Under the pieces are notes generated by a model. The model ran no database searches and was not told where the DNA came from. It saw nothing but the letters and a program-made list of their open reading frames with translations. From an uncultured Clostridium sp. (lineage in GTDB: Bacteria > Bacillota > Clostridia > UBA1212 > UBA1255), in NCBI GenBank assembly GCA_900543695.1, contig UQSG01000011.1, positions 1 through 64,000 on the forward strand: DNA of 64,000 nt, in the 5' to 3' direction. Every line of letters starts with the position of its first letter. Within the stretch, counting starts at the first letter, position 1. Both the position numbers and the translations under genes were made by a program. Positions 26,770-35,218 of the stretch are shown here, one piece after another.

Positions 26770-28014
26770 ATGAATTGCGTCAGAATAGGAATCGTAGGAC
26801 TTGGCAATATGGGGACGCTGACCGCAAATTTTATCCATGCCGGTGAAATCGAAAATTGTGTGATCGGCGCGGTCTGTGATATTTGCGAGGAACGGCTGCT
26901 GTATGCGAAAACGCATTATGCGGAAGTTCCAGCAGCTTGTATCTATACCGATTATTTGAAAATGCTTGAAACGGCTCCCCTCGACGCGGTATATATCGCC
27001 GTACCGCATTACCTGCATCCGGAGGTTGCGATCGCCGCTTTCGCAAAAGGGCTGCATGTAATTACTGAAAAACCGGAAGCCGTATACACGGAGGCGGCGC
27101 GCCGAATGAATGAAGCATATGATGCGGCAGCCGCGCGCCGTCCGGAGCTTCGGTATGCAATCATGTACAATCAGCGTACGAATCCATACTATCAACGGAT
27201 TCGCGAAATTTCTTCATCCGGCCGGCTGGGCGTTTTGCGTCGGGTGATATGGAACATCACGAACTGGTACAGAACGCAGGCCTATTATGACTCTTCCGAT
27301 TGGCGCGCCACCTGGGAGGGGGAAGGCGCCGGCGTGCTTCTGAATCAGAGCGTACATAATCTGGATCTGTGGCAGTGGATGCTGGGAATGCCGCGCCGGA
27401 TCCGGGCGTTTGCGTATGAGGGAAAATACCATGACATTCAGGTCGAGGATGACGTTACGATTTATGCAGAATATGCCTGCGGCGCTACAGGCGTGTTTAT
27501 GACCTCCACCGGCGAGTATCCGGGCGCAAACCGCCTTGAGATTCAATACGACGCCGGTAAAATTATCTATGAAGGCGGTCTTCTGCGAATCTGGAGCCTG
27601 TCGGAGAGCGCACGGTCGTTTTCAGATCGTACGGAGCAGCCTTTCAGCGCTCCGGAGATTTCGTATGAGGAGGCTGAGGTTCCCGGAACGGAAACGGCGC
27701 ATCGCGGCATCATGACGAATTTTGTAAATTCGATTTTACGGGGCGAGCCTTTGATCGCTTCTGGAAAGGAAGGAATTTACGCCCTTTCCCTCTGCAACGC
27801 GGCGCTGCTTTCTTCGTGGAAGGACGACTGGGTTTCGTTTGCGGCAGAGACAGACTGCACGGATCCGCTGCTTTCGTATGAAAAGGAATACAAAGCACGG
27901 CTGGATCGTAAAATTTCCGATACGGCCGGAAAAAGGCGCGGATCGGAAAAGAAACGCACGGTTTTTTTGGATTTGGCAGAAAATGCTTCCGGCGGCAGTC
28001 TGGGCAGCCGATAA
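26770..28014 (+). CDS. Gfo/Idh/MocA-family oxidoreductase
   Basis: A 414-residue NAD(P)-dependent dehydrogenase. The N-terminal Rossmann fold shows GIVGLGNMGTL (about 7-17) and the EKP motif is in ITEKPEAVY (about 98-106). The C-terminal part has the family alpha/beta domain, with GAGVLLNQSVHNLDLW near residue 190, where the histidine is the usual catalytic residue. The last 40 residues are a charged tail that looks extended compared with the family (usually 330-390). It is adjacent to a FGGY kinase, which suggests a sugar or polyol substrate. Confidence 0.88.
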   Translation: MNCVRIGIVGLGNMGTLTANFIHAGEIENCVIGAVCDICEERLLYAKTHYAEVPAACIYTDYLKMLETAPLDAVYIAVPHYLHPEVAIAAFAKGLHVITEKPEAVYTEAARRMNEAYDAAAARRPELRYAIMYNQRTNPYYQRIREISSSGRLGVLRRVIWNITNWYRTQAYYDSSDWRATWEGEGAGVLLNQSVHNLDLWQWMLGMPRRIRAFAYEGKYHDIQVEDDVTIYAEYACGATGVFMTSTGEYPGANRLEIQYDAGKIIYEGGLLRIWSLSESARSFSDRTEQPFSAPEISYEEAEVPGTETAHRGIMTNFVNSILRGEPLIASGKEGIYALSLCNAALLSSWKDDWVSFAAETDCTDPLLSYEKEYKARLDRKISDTAGKRRGSEKKRTVFLDLAENASGGSLGSR

Positions 28015-28044
28015 TCTTTGACAGTGACGGAGGAATTCAAAAGA

Positions 28045-29511
28045 ATGGCAGTCTTGGTAATCGAAATCAGCACGTCTTCTGTAAAGGTAATGGCGGTAAA
28101 CGCGGCGTTCCGCGTTTTGTCCGAGCATTCCGAACGCATCCGTTCCGGAGACGGAGGCATTCAGCAGCCGGATGAAATCTGCGATACGGCGTTTGCGCTT
28201 GCGCGGAAAACGGCAGAGCATTGTATGCAGCAGAATCCGCAGGCTGAGATAAAAGCGGTCGGAATCGTTTCAACCTGGCACAGCTCTCTGGTTGCGGATT
28301 CGGACGGAAGGGCAAAAACTCCTGCGTATCTGTGGACGTACCGCGAACCCGGGCCGGTCGCGTCTTCTTACAAAAAGGAGCGTCCGGAGCGGGCTTTGGC
28401 TTACTATCGGAAGACAGGCTGCCTTGTGAACGGCTCTTACGTATCGTTTCGGATGAAATATTTAACTGAAAATGGCCTTCGCTTTGAAAACGGGGACCGT
28501 CTTATCGATCAGGGGACGTATTTGTTTCATAAATTGACAGGGGCTTTTCTTGAAAGCCGCTCCATGGCCTCCGGAACGGGATTGCTGTCCTTGCGCGCTC
28601 TGGATTGGGATCCGGAGCTTGCATCGGAAATGGGCGTCCCCCTGGCGGCGCTGCCCGAGCTTTGTGAGTATGACCGCTGCCTGCCGCTTTGCTCCGGCGC
28701 CGCGGCATTGCTTGGCCTCACACAGGGCATCCCTGTCGTAACGGCGCATCCGGACGGAGCAATGAACCAGGTTGGCGACGATGCGCTCGAGGAGGGCATC
28801 ATGACGCTTTCCGCAGGTACGAGCGCCGCGCTTCGTATGGTATCCGATCGGGCTGCCGTACCGGACACGCCGTCGCTTTGGTGTTATTATGCGCCGGGCC
28901 GCTATCTCACCGGAGCGGCGACGGCCGGCTGCTCCAATTGTATTGACTGGTTTGCAGATCAGGTCTGCGGGAATCAGTATACATATTCTGCGCTTGACGA
29001 ATTGGCGGAGAAAGCGCGGAGCAAGGAACGGAAAACGAAAGATCTGCCGGTATTTCTTCCTTTTTTATTTGGGGAGCGCGCGCCGGGCTGGAGTGAATAT
29101 CGGCAGGGAGGCTTCCTGGCTTTAAGCGGACAGCATGATACGGGAGCGATGTACCGCGCCGTTTTGGAGGGAATCTGTTTTAATATCCGGCAATGCTATG
29201 AAGCGCTTTGCCGGGTAAACCGGACGCCGGCTCGGATTCATGTTTCCGGCGGGATTCTTCGTTCCGCAATCTGGTCCCGGATTCTTGCGGACGTTTTACA
29301 GAAAGAGCTTTCGCTTTCCCCGATTCAAAACGCGTCCTCACTGGGCGGTGCAAAGCTGGCGCTGTTTGCCGCAGGAGAAATTCCGGGAATTGACTGTAAG
29401 GCCGGCGGCATCCGGGAAACGCTATCTCCGAATCGGGAAGCGGCGGCATATTATGACCGTCTGTATGAGGAATATTGCAGATGGTACCGTCAGACTGAGC
29501 CTGAATCATAA
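28045..29511 (+). CDS. FGGY-family carbohydrate kinase with altered phosphate motif
   Basis: A 488-residue kinase related to gluconate and xylulose kinases. The second domain keeps HPDGAMNQVGDDA, with the catalytic-base Asp, then the TLSAGTSAALR phosphate motif, FLPFLFGERAPGW, and the adenosine-region ISGGILRS-type VSGGILRSAIW. The first phosphate motif is VIEISTSSVKVM: the usual first Asp is Glu and the Gly is Ser. This is unusual and may change activity or metal binding. The ATG at 28045 stands 10 bases after GGAGGA; a TTG at 28018 is also in frame but has no site. It is followed by two terminators. Confidence 0.82.
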   Translation: MAVLVIEISTSSVKVMAVNAAFRVLSEHSERIRSGDGGIQQPDEICDTAFALARKTAEHCMQQNPQAEIKAVGIVSTWHSSLVADSDGRAKTPAYLWTYREPGPVASSYKKERPERALAYYRKTGCLVNGSYVSFRMKYLTENGLRFENGDRLIDQGTYLFHKLTGAFLESRSMASGTGLLSLRALDWDPELASEMGVPLAALPELCEYDRCLPLCSGAAALLGLTQGIPVVTAHPDGAMNQVGDDALEEGIMTLSAGTSAALRMVSDRAAVPDTPSLWCYYAPGRYLTGAATAGCSNCIDWFADQVCGNQYTYSALDELAEKARSKERKTKDLPVFLPFLFGERAPGWSEYRQGGFLALSGQHDTGAMYRAVLEGICFNIRQCYEALCRVNRTPARIHVSGGILRSAIWSRILADVLQKELSLSPIQNASSLGGAKLALFAAGEIPGIDCKAGGIRETLSPNREAAAYYDRLYEEYCRWYRQTEPES

Positions 29512-29525
29512 TTTCAGGCTTTTTT
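29498..29525 (+). terminator. Terminator at the end of the FGGY kinase gene
   Basis: Stem AGCCTGAA (29498-29505) with TTCAGGCT (29513-29520), followed by five more T after the T that closes the stem. The kinase stop codon lies in the loop. The stem is formed by the last codons of the gene. Confidence 0.75.
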
Positions 29526-29535
29526 CAAATTTAGA

Positions 29536-29566
29536 GCGGGGCATCATGATCTGATGCCCGCATTTT
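29536..29566 (+). terminator. Second hairpin between convergent genes
   Basis: GCGGGGCATCA at 29536-29546 pairs with TGATGCCCGC at 29552-29561 with one bulged G, followed by ATTTTG. It could back up the terminator 30 bases ahead. A third stem, GGAAATCC at 29580-29587 with GGATTTCC at 29601-29608, follows, and GCC/GGC before a run of eight T at 29634-29641. All are in the gap before the minus-strand gene that ends at 29663. Confidence 0.5.
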
Positions 29567-29662
29567 GTGCATTTTAAACGGAAATCCGCGCCGACACGCA
29601 GGATTTCCCATTGATTGCCGCCGCAAGGATGGCTTTTTTTTGTTGTGATAATCTGACCGATT

Positions 29663-31321
29663 TTAAAGTCCGTCATAATTTTCCCCTGCCAGCATGCGGT
29701 TGATTTTTTCTCTTAAACGGATGAGATACGTATGATCTGCGTTGAACTTATCAAAACGGAGCTCCTCCAGCCCTAAGGCGATCACAACGGCTTCCCGCGG
29801 ATTTACAGAGGATTTCTGCATTTTTTCCGCAAGCGCTTCCAGTGCTCTCAGATCCTGCAGCGCTTCTCGGAAGACTTCCAGACGCAGTGACGGCAGCGCG
29901 TTTCCGTCTTTTCCGGGATAAACCACATAGGGATCGCCTCCGGGGACCCAGCCTCCTGCCGTGGAGGTCGCGTACGGATCAACGGTCTCCAGAGAAAGAT
30001 GAGAGTTATAGAAATTGAAGCCCCATTGCAAAAATCCCTCTATATTGTATTTAAACAGCATTGCGCCGAGCATTCTGTTCCGTCCGGAGGGATATGCCAG
30101 GAACCGGTTTGAGGATGTAATCTGGCCGCAGCAATAATATCCCCACAGATGCTCCGGCTTTTCGTCTATAAAGGGATGAATATGGTCAATCGCGACGACG
30201 GGGCAGGTAATCAGCCCGTTTTTGTAAAACGCAATATCGCTGAGCGCGTCAAAAAGCCGCTCTGGCGCGATATAGCGGCGCATAAATTCAGCGCATTTTT
30301 TATAATCCTCCATCATTTCACCGGAGGGCTCGTCAGAAACGTGGAAATAACAGCTGTCAAATACGCCGTGCGCTTTGAGCTCGGCAATCAGTGCAGGCAG
30401 AAACTGCTCCAGAAATCCCAGATATTCTATGCCATGTCCATCGGTCTCCCAACCAAAGATTCTTTTATATTCACCGTTTTCCAGGCCCATTACTTTCGGC
30501 GCATATTTGCATCCCCACTGCGTGAAAAGATGCGAAATCTCGAGATATTTAATTCCCGCACGCCGGCACATGGAGATCCATCTGGAAAGCTTTTCAAAGC
30601 CAAACGTATACCGATCTCCGTCTTTGCGGACATCGACCAGCTGGATTGTGCGGCGCTCGCCGCCCGGCGCTGTATCGAGGGGCGGAGTAAATACGGGTGT
30701 TAAAAGCATGTTGACGCCGTATTCCGCGGCTGTTTTTGCAAAATTTTCTGTTATACGCCAGTATTCTTCGCTGTCGAATGCTGCTCCGTAATAATTGCAG
30801 AGACAGTCGGTATGAAACCAGTTCGTCATCCGCAGCTTTTGCGGAGGCAGCATGGCGTCAAGCACGTCGAGGCGGAATGTTTTTGTATAGACGGCATCGC
30901 TTGTGATTTTAACGGTCAGCTCGTAATTTCCCGGCCGCAGCGCATGCTTGGCGGCGTCGATTCTGATAAAAACGCTTCGCCAGGAATTTTTATATACCCA
31001 ATGAATCGGCGGCAGCGCACGCAAAATATCGGGGAAAAGGCCGGGCGCAGGATGCTCGCACTGCTTCAGCGTGGCTTCATACATCGGAAAGTCACACGGG
31101 ACGAAATCGATTGCCTGAAGCGCAAGACACGGTCTAAGCTCCTCCGGAGCTTCCAGCTCGATTCGGACGGTGCTCTGCCAGGCATGATCGACCCGAAATG
31201 CTGCCTGAAAGGAAAAAACCTCGTTTCTCAGCATGCAGCCGGTATCCTGACGATCTCTCAGGTCCAGGTTCTGATCTGGGTAGACTTTTGCCAGCGAACT
31301 CAGCAGTTCTATTTGTACCAT
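29663..31321 (-). CDS. DUF4091 / GH123-like glycoside hydrolase
   Basis: A 552-residue protein without a signal peptide, hence cytoplasmic. An N-terminal beta-rich part (about 1-150) precedes a barrel region with FHVSDEPSGEMMEDY near residue 330, where the paired Asp-Glu is the expected catalytic pair of family GH123 (Asp polarises the substrate N-acetyl group in substrate-assisted hydrolysis, Glu is the acid/base). The C-terminal part, with FLQWGFNFYNS and GGDPYVVYPG, matches the DUF4091 family. Known GH123 enzymes act on N-acetylgalactosaminides; whether this one does is unknown. The ATG follows GGAGG by 9 bases behind a good minus-strand promoter. Confidence 0.78.
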   Translation of the reverse strand: MVQIELLSSLAKVYPDQNLDLRDRQDTGCMLRNEVFSFQAAFRVDHAWQSTVRIELEAPEELRPCLALQAIDFVPCDFPMYEATLKQCEHPAPGLFPDILRALPPIHWVYKNSWRSVFIRIDAAKHALRPGNYELTVKITSDAVYTKTFRLDVLDAMLPPQKLRMTNWFHTDCLCNYYGAAFDSEEYWRITENFAKTAAEYGVNMLLTPVFTPPLDTAPGGERRTIQLVDVRKDGDRYTFGFEKLSRWISMCRRAGIKYLEISHLFTQWGCKYAPKVMGLENGEYKRIFGWETDGHGIEYLGFLEQFLPALIAELKAHGVFDSCYFHVSDEPSGEMMEDYKKCAEFMRRYIAPERLFDALSDIAFYKNGLITCPVVAIDHIHPFIDEKPEHLWGYYCCGQITSSNRFLAYPSGRNRMLGAMLFKYNIEGFLQWGFNFYNSHLSLETVDPYATSTAGGWVPGGDPYVVYPGKDGNALPSLRLEVFREALQDLRALEALAEKMQKSSVNPREAVVIALGLEELRFDKFNADHTYLIRLREKINRMLAGENYDGL

Positions 31322-31360
31322 AAAACAAATCCTCCATCACGATAAATCATTATTGTACCG

Positions 31361-31389
31361 ATTATAAAACAATATTTCCTTGATTGCAA
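31361..31389 (-). promoter_or_regulatory. Promoter of the DUF4091 gene
   Basis: On the minus strand TTGCAA (31384-31389) is followed after 17 bases by TATAAT (31361-31366), with a leader of about 35 bases to the ATG at 31321. Confidence 0.55.
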
Positions 31390-31403
31390 ATCGCACGCAA
31401 AAG

Positions 31404-31436
31404 TTTTTCCCTGAGCCCTGGGGCGTAAGGGAAAAA
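31404..31436. repeat. Palindromic element A (TTTTTCCCT/AGGGAAAAA)
   Basis: TTTTTCCCT (31404-31412) and AGGGAAAAA (31428-31436) enclose an inner GCCC/GGGC pair. The outer arms match those of elements at 44610 and 47452, while the inner stems differ but stay complementary. The T-rich arm comes first on both strands, so this is not an intrinsic terminator. It lies between divergent genes, 95 bases ahead of the 31531 start. Confidence 0.7.
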
Positions 31437-31486
31437 AGAAGAATTGGCATGGGGACAAAAAATTTAATGAAATTCCATATGGATTA

Positions 31487-31495
31487 TGGTAAAAT
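31487..31495 (+). promoter_or_regulatory. Possible extended -10 before ybaB
   Basis: TGGTAAAAT at 31487-31495 is an extended -10 (TGN then TAAAAT). A -35 at the right distance is poor. The gene starts at 31531, so the leader would be about 30 bases, with GAAAGGA as ribosome site. Confidence 0.35.
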
Positions 31496-31530
31496 AAACC
31501 GATCATAAATCAGAAAGGACAGAAGACGAA

Positions 31531-31869
31531 ATGGCGAAAGGATTTAGAGGCGGCTTCGGCGCAAAAAGCGGCGGCGGAAATAATATGCAAAAGCTGATGC
31601 AGCAGGCGCAGGCGATGCAGAAGGAAATGGAAAAGGAGCAGGCGGCCATTGCTGAGAAAACATTTGAAGCGACCTCGGGCGGAGGCGTGGTAAAGGTTGT
31701 GATGAATGGGGAAAAGAAGCTGCAGTCGCTTGAAATCAAACCGGAAGCGGTCGATCCTGACGATGTGGAAATGCTTCAGGACCTGATTACGGCTGCGCTG
31801 AACGAATGCATTGACACCATCGACAGCGAGACGCAGGAAATTATGGGAAAATATACAATGGGAATGTAA
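31531..31869 (+). CDS. YbaB/EbfC family nucleoid-associated protein
   Basis: A 112-residue protein that should bind DNA as a dimer. After a Gly/Lys-rich start it shows NMQKLMQQAQAMQKEME, a helix typical of the family, then TSGGGVVKVVMNG and a C-terminal amphipathic helix. It lies 1 base before recR, the standard arrangement. The dnaX gene that usually comes first in this cluster is absent; a DUF4091 gene on the other strand takes its place. Confidence 0.93.
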   Translation: MAKGFRGGFGAKSGGGNNMQKLMQQAQAMQKEMEKEQAAIAEKTFEATSGGGVVKVVMNGEKKLQSLEIKPEAVDPDDVEMLQDLITAALNECIDTIDSETQEIMGKYTMGM

Positions 31870-31870
31870 G

Positions 31871-32467
31871 ATGGGCGTATACGGAGCATCGGTGACAAAA
31901 TTAATTGAACAATTTGAAAAGCTGCCCGGGATCGGCCGTAAATCCGCACAGCGCATGGCGTTTTACCTCCTCGGAAGAACGGAGCAGGAGGCAGAAGAGT
32001 TTGCCGAAGCGATTAAAACTGCGCGAAGAGAACTGCGGTACTGCAAAGTATGCCAAAATATCGCCGACCGGGACATCTGCGATATTTGCGCAAATCCGGC
32101 GCGCAGCAATGGAAAAATCTGCGTGGTTGAGGATCCGCGGGATGTCATGGCAATGGAGCGTTCTAAGGTTTTTACAGGAAGATATCATGTGCTTCATGGT
32201 GTTCTGTCGCCCGTCAACGATGTCGGTCCGGACGAAATCAGAATCAAGGAGCTTCTCGCACGGATTGATGATTCCGTGAAAGAAGTCATTCTTGCTACAA
32301 ACCCGAATGTAGAGGGCGAAGCGACGGCGATGTATATCGCCCGGCTGATAAAGCCGCTCGGCGTGACGGTTACCAGGATCGCGCATGGCGTTCCGGTGGG
32401 CGGAGACCTCGAATATGTCGATGAGGTCACAATTGCACGAGCGCTGGAAAATAGGAAAGAATTGTAA
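31871..32467 (+). CDS. recR: Recombination mediator RecR
   Basis: RecR works with RecF and RecO to load RecA at gaps. The 198-residue protein has the helix-hairpin-helix LPGIGRKSAQRMAF (near residue 18), a four-cysteine zinc motif (CKVCQ and CDICANP, about 57-75) and a Toprim domain (CVVEDPRDVMAMER). The start ATG at 31871 directly follows the ybaB stop. A GTG or ATG further upstream within ybaB would not be supported. Confidence 0.96.
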   Translation: MGVYGASVTKLIEQFEKLPGIGRKSAQRMAFYLLGRTEQEAEEFAEAIKTARRELRYCKVCQNIADRDICDICANPARSNGKICVVEDPRDVMAMERSKVFTGRYHVLHGVLSPVNDVGPDEIRIKELLARIDDSVKEVILATNPNVEGEATAMYIARLIKPLGVTVTRIAHGVPVGGDLEYVDEVTIARALENRKEL

Positions 32468-32469
32468 GT

Positions 32470-33543
32470 ATGACAGAGAAATTGCAGGCTGCGGAAAACC
32501 GATATGAGGAGCTGACGCAAAAGCTGACGGATCCGGACGTTCTGGGAAATCCGGAGCTGTATAAAAGGATTGCTACGGAGCATGCGGAGCTTGAAGAACT
32601 GGTCGGTGTGTACCGTGCCTATAAAGAAGCCGTTCGGGACAGAGACGAAGCCCGCGATCTGCTTGAAAAGCCTCTTGAGGATGAATTCCGCGAGCTCGTT
32701 AAGGACGAATATCGCGAAAAAGCGGAGCGGACTGCAGTACTTGAAGATCAGCTGCGGATCCTGCTGATTCCAAAAGACCCCAACGATCAAAAAAATGTAA
32801 TCATGGAAATCAGAAGCGGCGCCGGCGGAGAAGAGGCGGCGCTTTTTGCGGCGGTATTGTTTCGGATGTATGCCCGCTATGCGGAGCGCTCCGGCTGGCG
32901 TACGGAAGCGGTAGAGATCAATGAGACGGAAATCGGAGGAATCAAGGAATGTACCTTTACAGTTTCGGGCGGCGGAGCGTACAGCCGGCTGAAATTTGAA
33001 AGCGGCGTCCATCGCGTTCAGCGTGTGCCCGTTACGGAGGCCGGAGGCAGAATTCATACTTCGACTGCTACCGTAGCGGTTCTGCCGGAGGTCGATGAGG
33101 TAGAGGTCGATCTGAACCCAAACGATGTTGCAATCGATACGTATCGTTCCAGCGGCGCGGGGGGCCAGCATATTAACAAGACGGAATCTGCAATTCGGCT
33201 GACGCATCGTCCCACAGGCATCGTCGTTACGTGTCAGGACGAAAAATCGCAGCTGAAAAACAAGGAACGCGCATTTAAAGTGCTGCGGTCAAAGCTGTAT
33301 GAAATGCAGAAAGAAGAACGCGACAGCTCTGTCGCCCAAGCACGCCGAAGTCAGGTGGGAAGCGGCGACCGGAGCGAACGGATCCGTACTTATAATTATC
33401 CGCAGAACCGGGTAACGGACCACAGAATTGATCTGACGCTCTATAAGCTGACGGCGGTTTTGGACGGGGATCTGGACGATATAATAGATGCACTGATAAC
33501 GAACGAACGCGCGGAAAAGCTGGGACATGGGAATGGAGAATAA
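32470..33543 (+). CDS. prfA: Peptide chain release factor 1
   Basis: RF1 ends translation at UAA and UAG. The 357-residue protein has the GGQ motif in SGAGGQHINKTES (near residue 230) and the codon-recognition tripeptide of RF1, P-x-T, in VQRVPVTEAGG. A PrfB would have S-P-F here. It starts 2 bases after recR. The methyltransferase gene prmC, which often follows prfA, is missing; the next gene is of the Sua5 type and overlaps by 17 bases. Confidence 0.96.
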   Translation: MTEKLQAAENRYEELTQKLTDPDVLGNPELYKRIATEHAELEELVGVYRAYKEAVRDRDEARDLLEKPLEDEFRELVKDEYREKAERTAVLEDQLRILLIPKDPNDQKNVIMEIRSGAGGEEAALFAAVLFRMYARYAERSGWRTEAVEINETEIGGIKECTFTVSGGGAYSRLKFESGVHRVQRVPVTEAGGRIHTSTATVAVLPEVDEVEVDLNPNDVAIDTYRSSGAGGQHINKTESAIRLTHRPTGIVVTCQDEKSQLKNKERAFKVLRSKLYEMQKEERDSSVAQARRSQVGSGDRSERIRTYNYPQNRVTDHRIDLTLYKLTAVLDGDLDDIIDALITNERAEKLGHGNGE

Positions 33544-34654
33544 AAATACGGAAGTCATAAAAATAGATCGGATGCGGATCGACTCGGACGCAATTCGACA
33601 CTGCGCGGAAGTTCTCCGGAATGGGGGACTGGTCTGCTTTCCAACCGAGACGGTATACGGACTCGGTGCGAATGCGCTGCGGGCGGACGCGGTAGATAAA
33701 ATTTACAAAGCAAAAGGACGGCCGGCGGATAATCCGCTGATCGTACATATTTCAAGCTGTAAAATGTTAGACCTTGTCACTGAATGCAGTGCAAGCCAGA
33801 GGCAGATCCTGGATCGCCTGGCTCAAAAATTCTGGCCGGGACCGCTGACGGTCATTGCAAATCGTTCCGCCTCCGTGCCTTCTAATGTATCCTGCGGCCT
33901 GAACACGGTGGGGATTCGTTTCCCGTCTCATCCCGTGGCCCGCGCGCTGATTGAAGCGGCAGGCGTTCCCGTTGCGGCGCCCAGTGCGAATTTATCCGGG
34001 AAGCCGAGTCCGACGCGAGCCGCTCATGTCATTGAGGATATGATGGGACGGGTGGATCTCATTATCGACGGCGGCTGTTGCGACGTAGGCGTCGAATCTA
34101 CAGTATTTGATATCGCCGGCGAGAAAATGAGTATTTTACGTCCCGGTGCGGTGACGCTTGACCAGATTGCCTCAGTCGTCGATTCGGCGGACGAGCTTGA
34201 CTGGATGCGGCCGCAAAGCGAAGCGGAAATCGGTACTCCACGCTCTCCAGGGCTGAAATATAAGCATTACGCGCCGAAAGCGTCGGTAACGATTTTCGAA
34301 GGACCAAGAGAATCCGTAGCCGAGCGGATCAACGCGGAAATCAAGCGCAGAAAAAAAGACGGTTTTTCGATCGGAGTTCTTGCAACCGATGAGAGCATTT
34401 GCTATTATAAAGAAGTTGGAATTGTCGTTCAATCTTTAGGCAGCCTGAACAACAGTCTGCAGCAGGCATCCAATCTGTTCCATTGTCTGAGAAGGTTTGA
34501 CGACCTGGGAATTGATGTGGTTTTTGCGGAGGCACTTCCCCGAAGCGGCGCGGGTGACGCAGTGATGAACAGATTGTACCGTGCGGCCGGGGGCGCCGTC
34601 GTCCTGTGCGGCGCAGATTCGCCCGGAACACCGCGGGCCGCATCCGAGCAGTAG
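33527..34654 (+). CDS. L-threonylcarbamoyladenylate synthase, Sua5/YwlC type
   Basis: This enzyme makes threonylcarbamoyl-AMP from threonine, bicarbonate and ATP for t6A37 in tRNA. The 375-residue protein has the YrdC domain (about 15-215) with GGLVCFPTETVYGLGANA, KAKGRPADNPLIVHI and PSANLSGKPSPT, and a C-terminal Sua5 domain (about 240-370) starting after GTPRSPGLKYKHYAP. This is the long form, compared with the short TsaC. The ATG at 33527 or that at 33533 could be used; neither has a strong site, so coupling to prfA is likely. Confidence 0.92.
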   Translation: MGMENKNTEVIKIDRMRIDSDAIRHCAEVLRNGGLVCFPTETVYGLGANALRADAVDKIYKAKGRPADNPLIVHISSCKMLDLVTECSASQRQILDRLAQKFWPGPLTVIANRSASVPSNVSCGLNTVGIRFPSHPVARALIEAAGVPVAAPSANLSGKPSPTRAAHVIEDMMGRVDLIIDGGCCDVGVESTVFDIAGEKMSILRPGAVTLDQIASVVDSADELDWMRPQSEAEIGTPRSPGLKYKHYAPKASVTIFEGPRESVAERINAEIKRRKKDGFSIGVLATDESICYYKEVGIVVQSLGSLNNSLQQASNLFHCLRRFDDLGIDVVFAEALPRSGAGDAVMNRLYRAAGGAVVLCGADSPGTPRAASEQ

Positions 34655-34674
34655 AGTGAGGTGTTATTTTCATT

Positions 34675-35169
34675 TTGAAACGTATTCTTTTCGTCTGCAC
34701 GAGTAATACATGCAGGAGCTTTCTGGCGGAATACATTTTCAGGGATATGTTGGAAAAGGCCGATGAGGCGGGTAAGCTGAACAGGAAAGATTATAAAGTA
34801 TCGTCTGCCGGACTGTTTGCACTGGATGAAGACGAACCGGGCTCTTTGGCGGTGAAAGTACTCGAGAAGGTTTACGGAATTGAAGATTCCGACAAGCATC
34901 GCGCCTGCCTTGTTGACGACGATCTGGTTGCAGAAAGCGATCTGATTATTACGATGACAGACGCGCACCAGCAGGCGCTGGAGGAGGCCTATCCCGAGGC
35001 GGCAGACAAGACGTTTCCATTAAAAGCGCTTGCATACGGAGAGGACGGACTTGACGGAAGCCTGGACATAGAAGATCCATATCGCGGCGATGCCGAGGAT
35101 TATGAAAGATGCGCGGCTGAAATCGAAAAAGCGCTGAAATTGGCGGCCGATAAAATTACTTCAAAATAA
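34675..35169 (+). CDS. Low-molecular-weight protein arginine/tyrosine phosphatase
   Basis: A 164-residue phosphatase of the LMW-PTP family. The phosphate-binding loop C-x5-R-S is FVCTSNTCRS (Cys8 to Arg14) and the general-acid Asp is in IEDPYRGD (near residue 133). In Firmicutes the YwlE relative removes phosphate from arginine in proteins; the loop here has Thr next to the catalytic Cys as in YwlE-like members, but this is weak evidence. It starts at a TTG with GAGGTG ahead. In many relatives rpiB follows; here it is upp. Confidence 0.85.
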   Translation: MKRILFVCTSNTCRSFLAEYIFRDMLEKADEAGKLNRKDYKVSSAGLFALDEDEPGSLAVKVLEKVYGIEDSDKHRACLVDDDLVAESDLIITMTDAHQQALEEAYPEAADKTFPLKALAYGEDGLDGSLDIEDPYRGDAEDYERCAAEIEKALKLAADKITSK

Positions 35170-35218
35170 AGACAAACAACGGATCTAAATTATCATTTTA
35201 CGGAAGGAAGTAGAAAAA

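Noticed and set aside
31404..31436. Palindromic elements A, B and C as intrinsic terminators
   Set aside because: On both strands the T run precedes the GC stem and an A run follows it, the reverse of a terminator.
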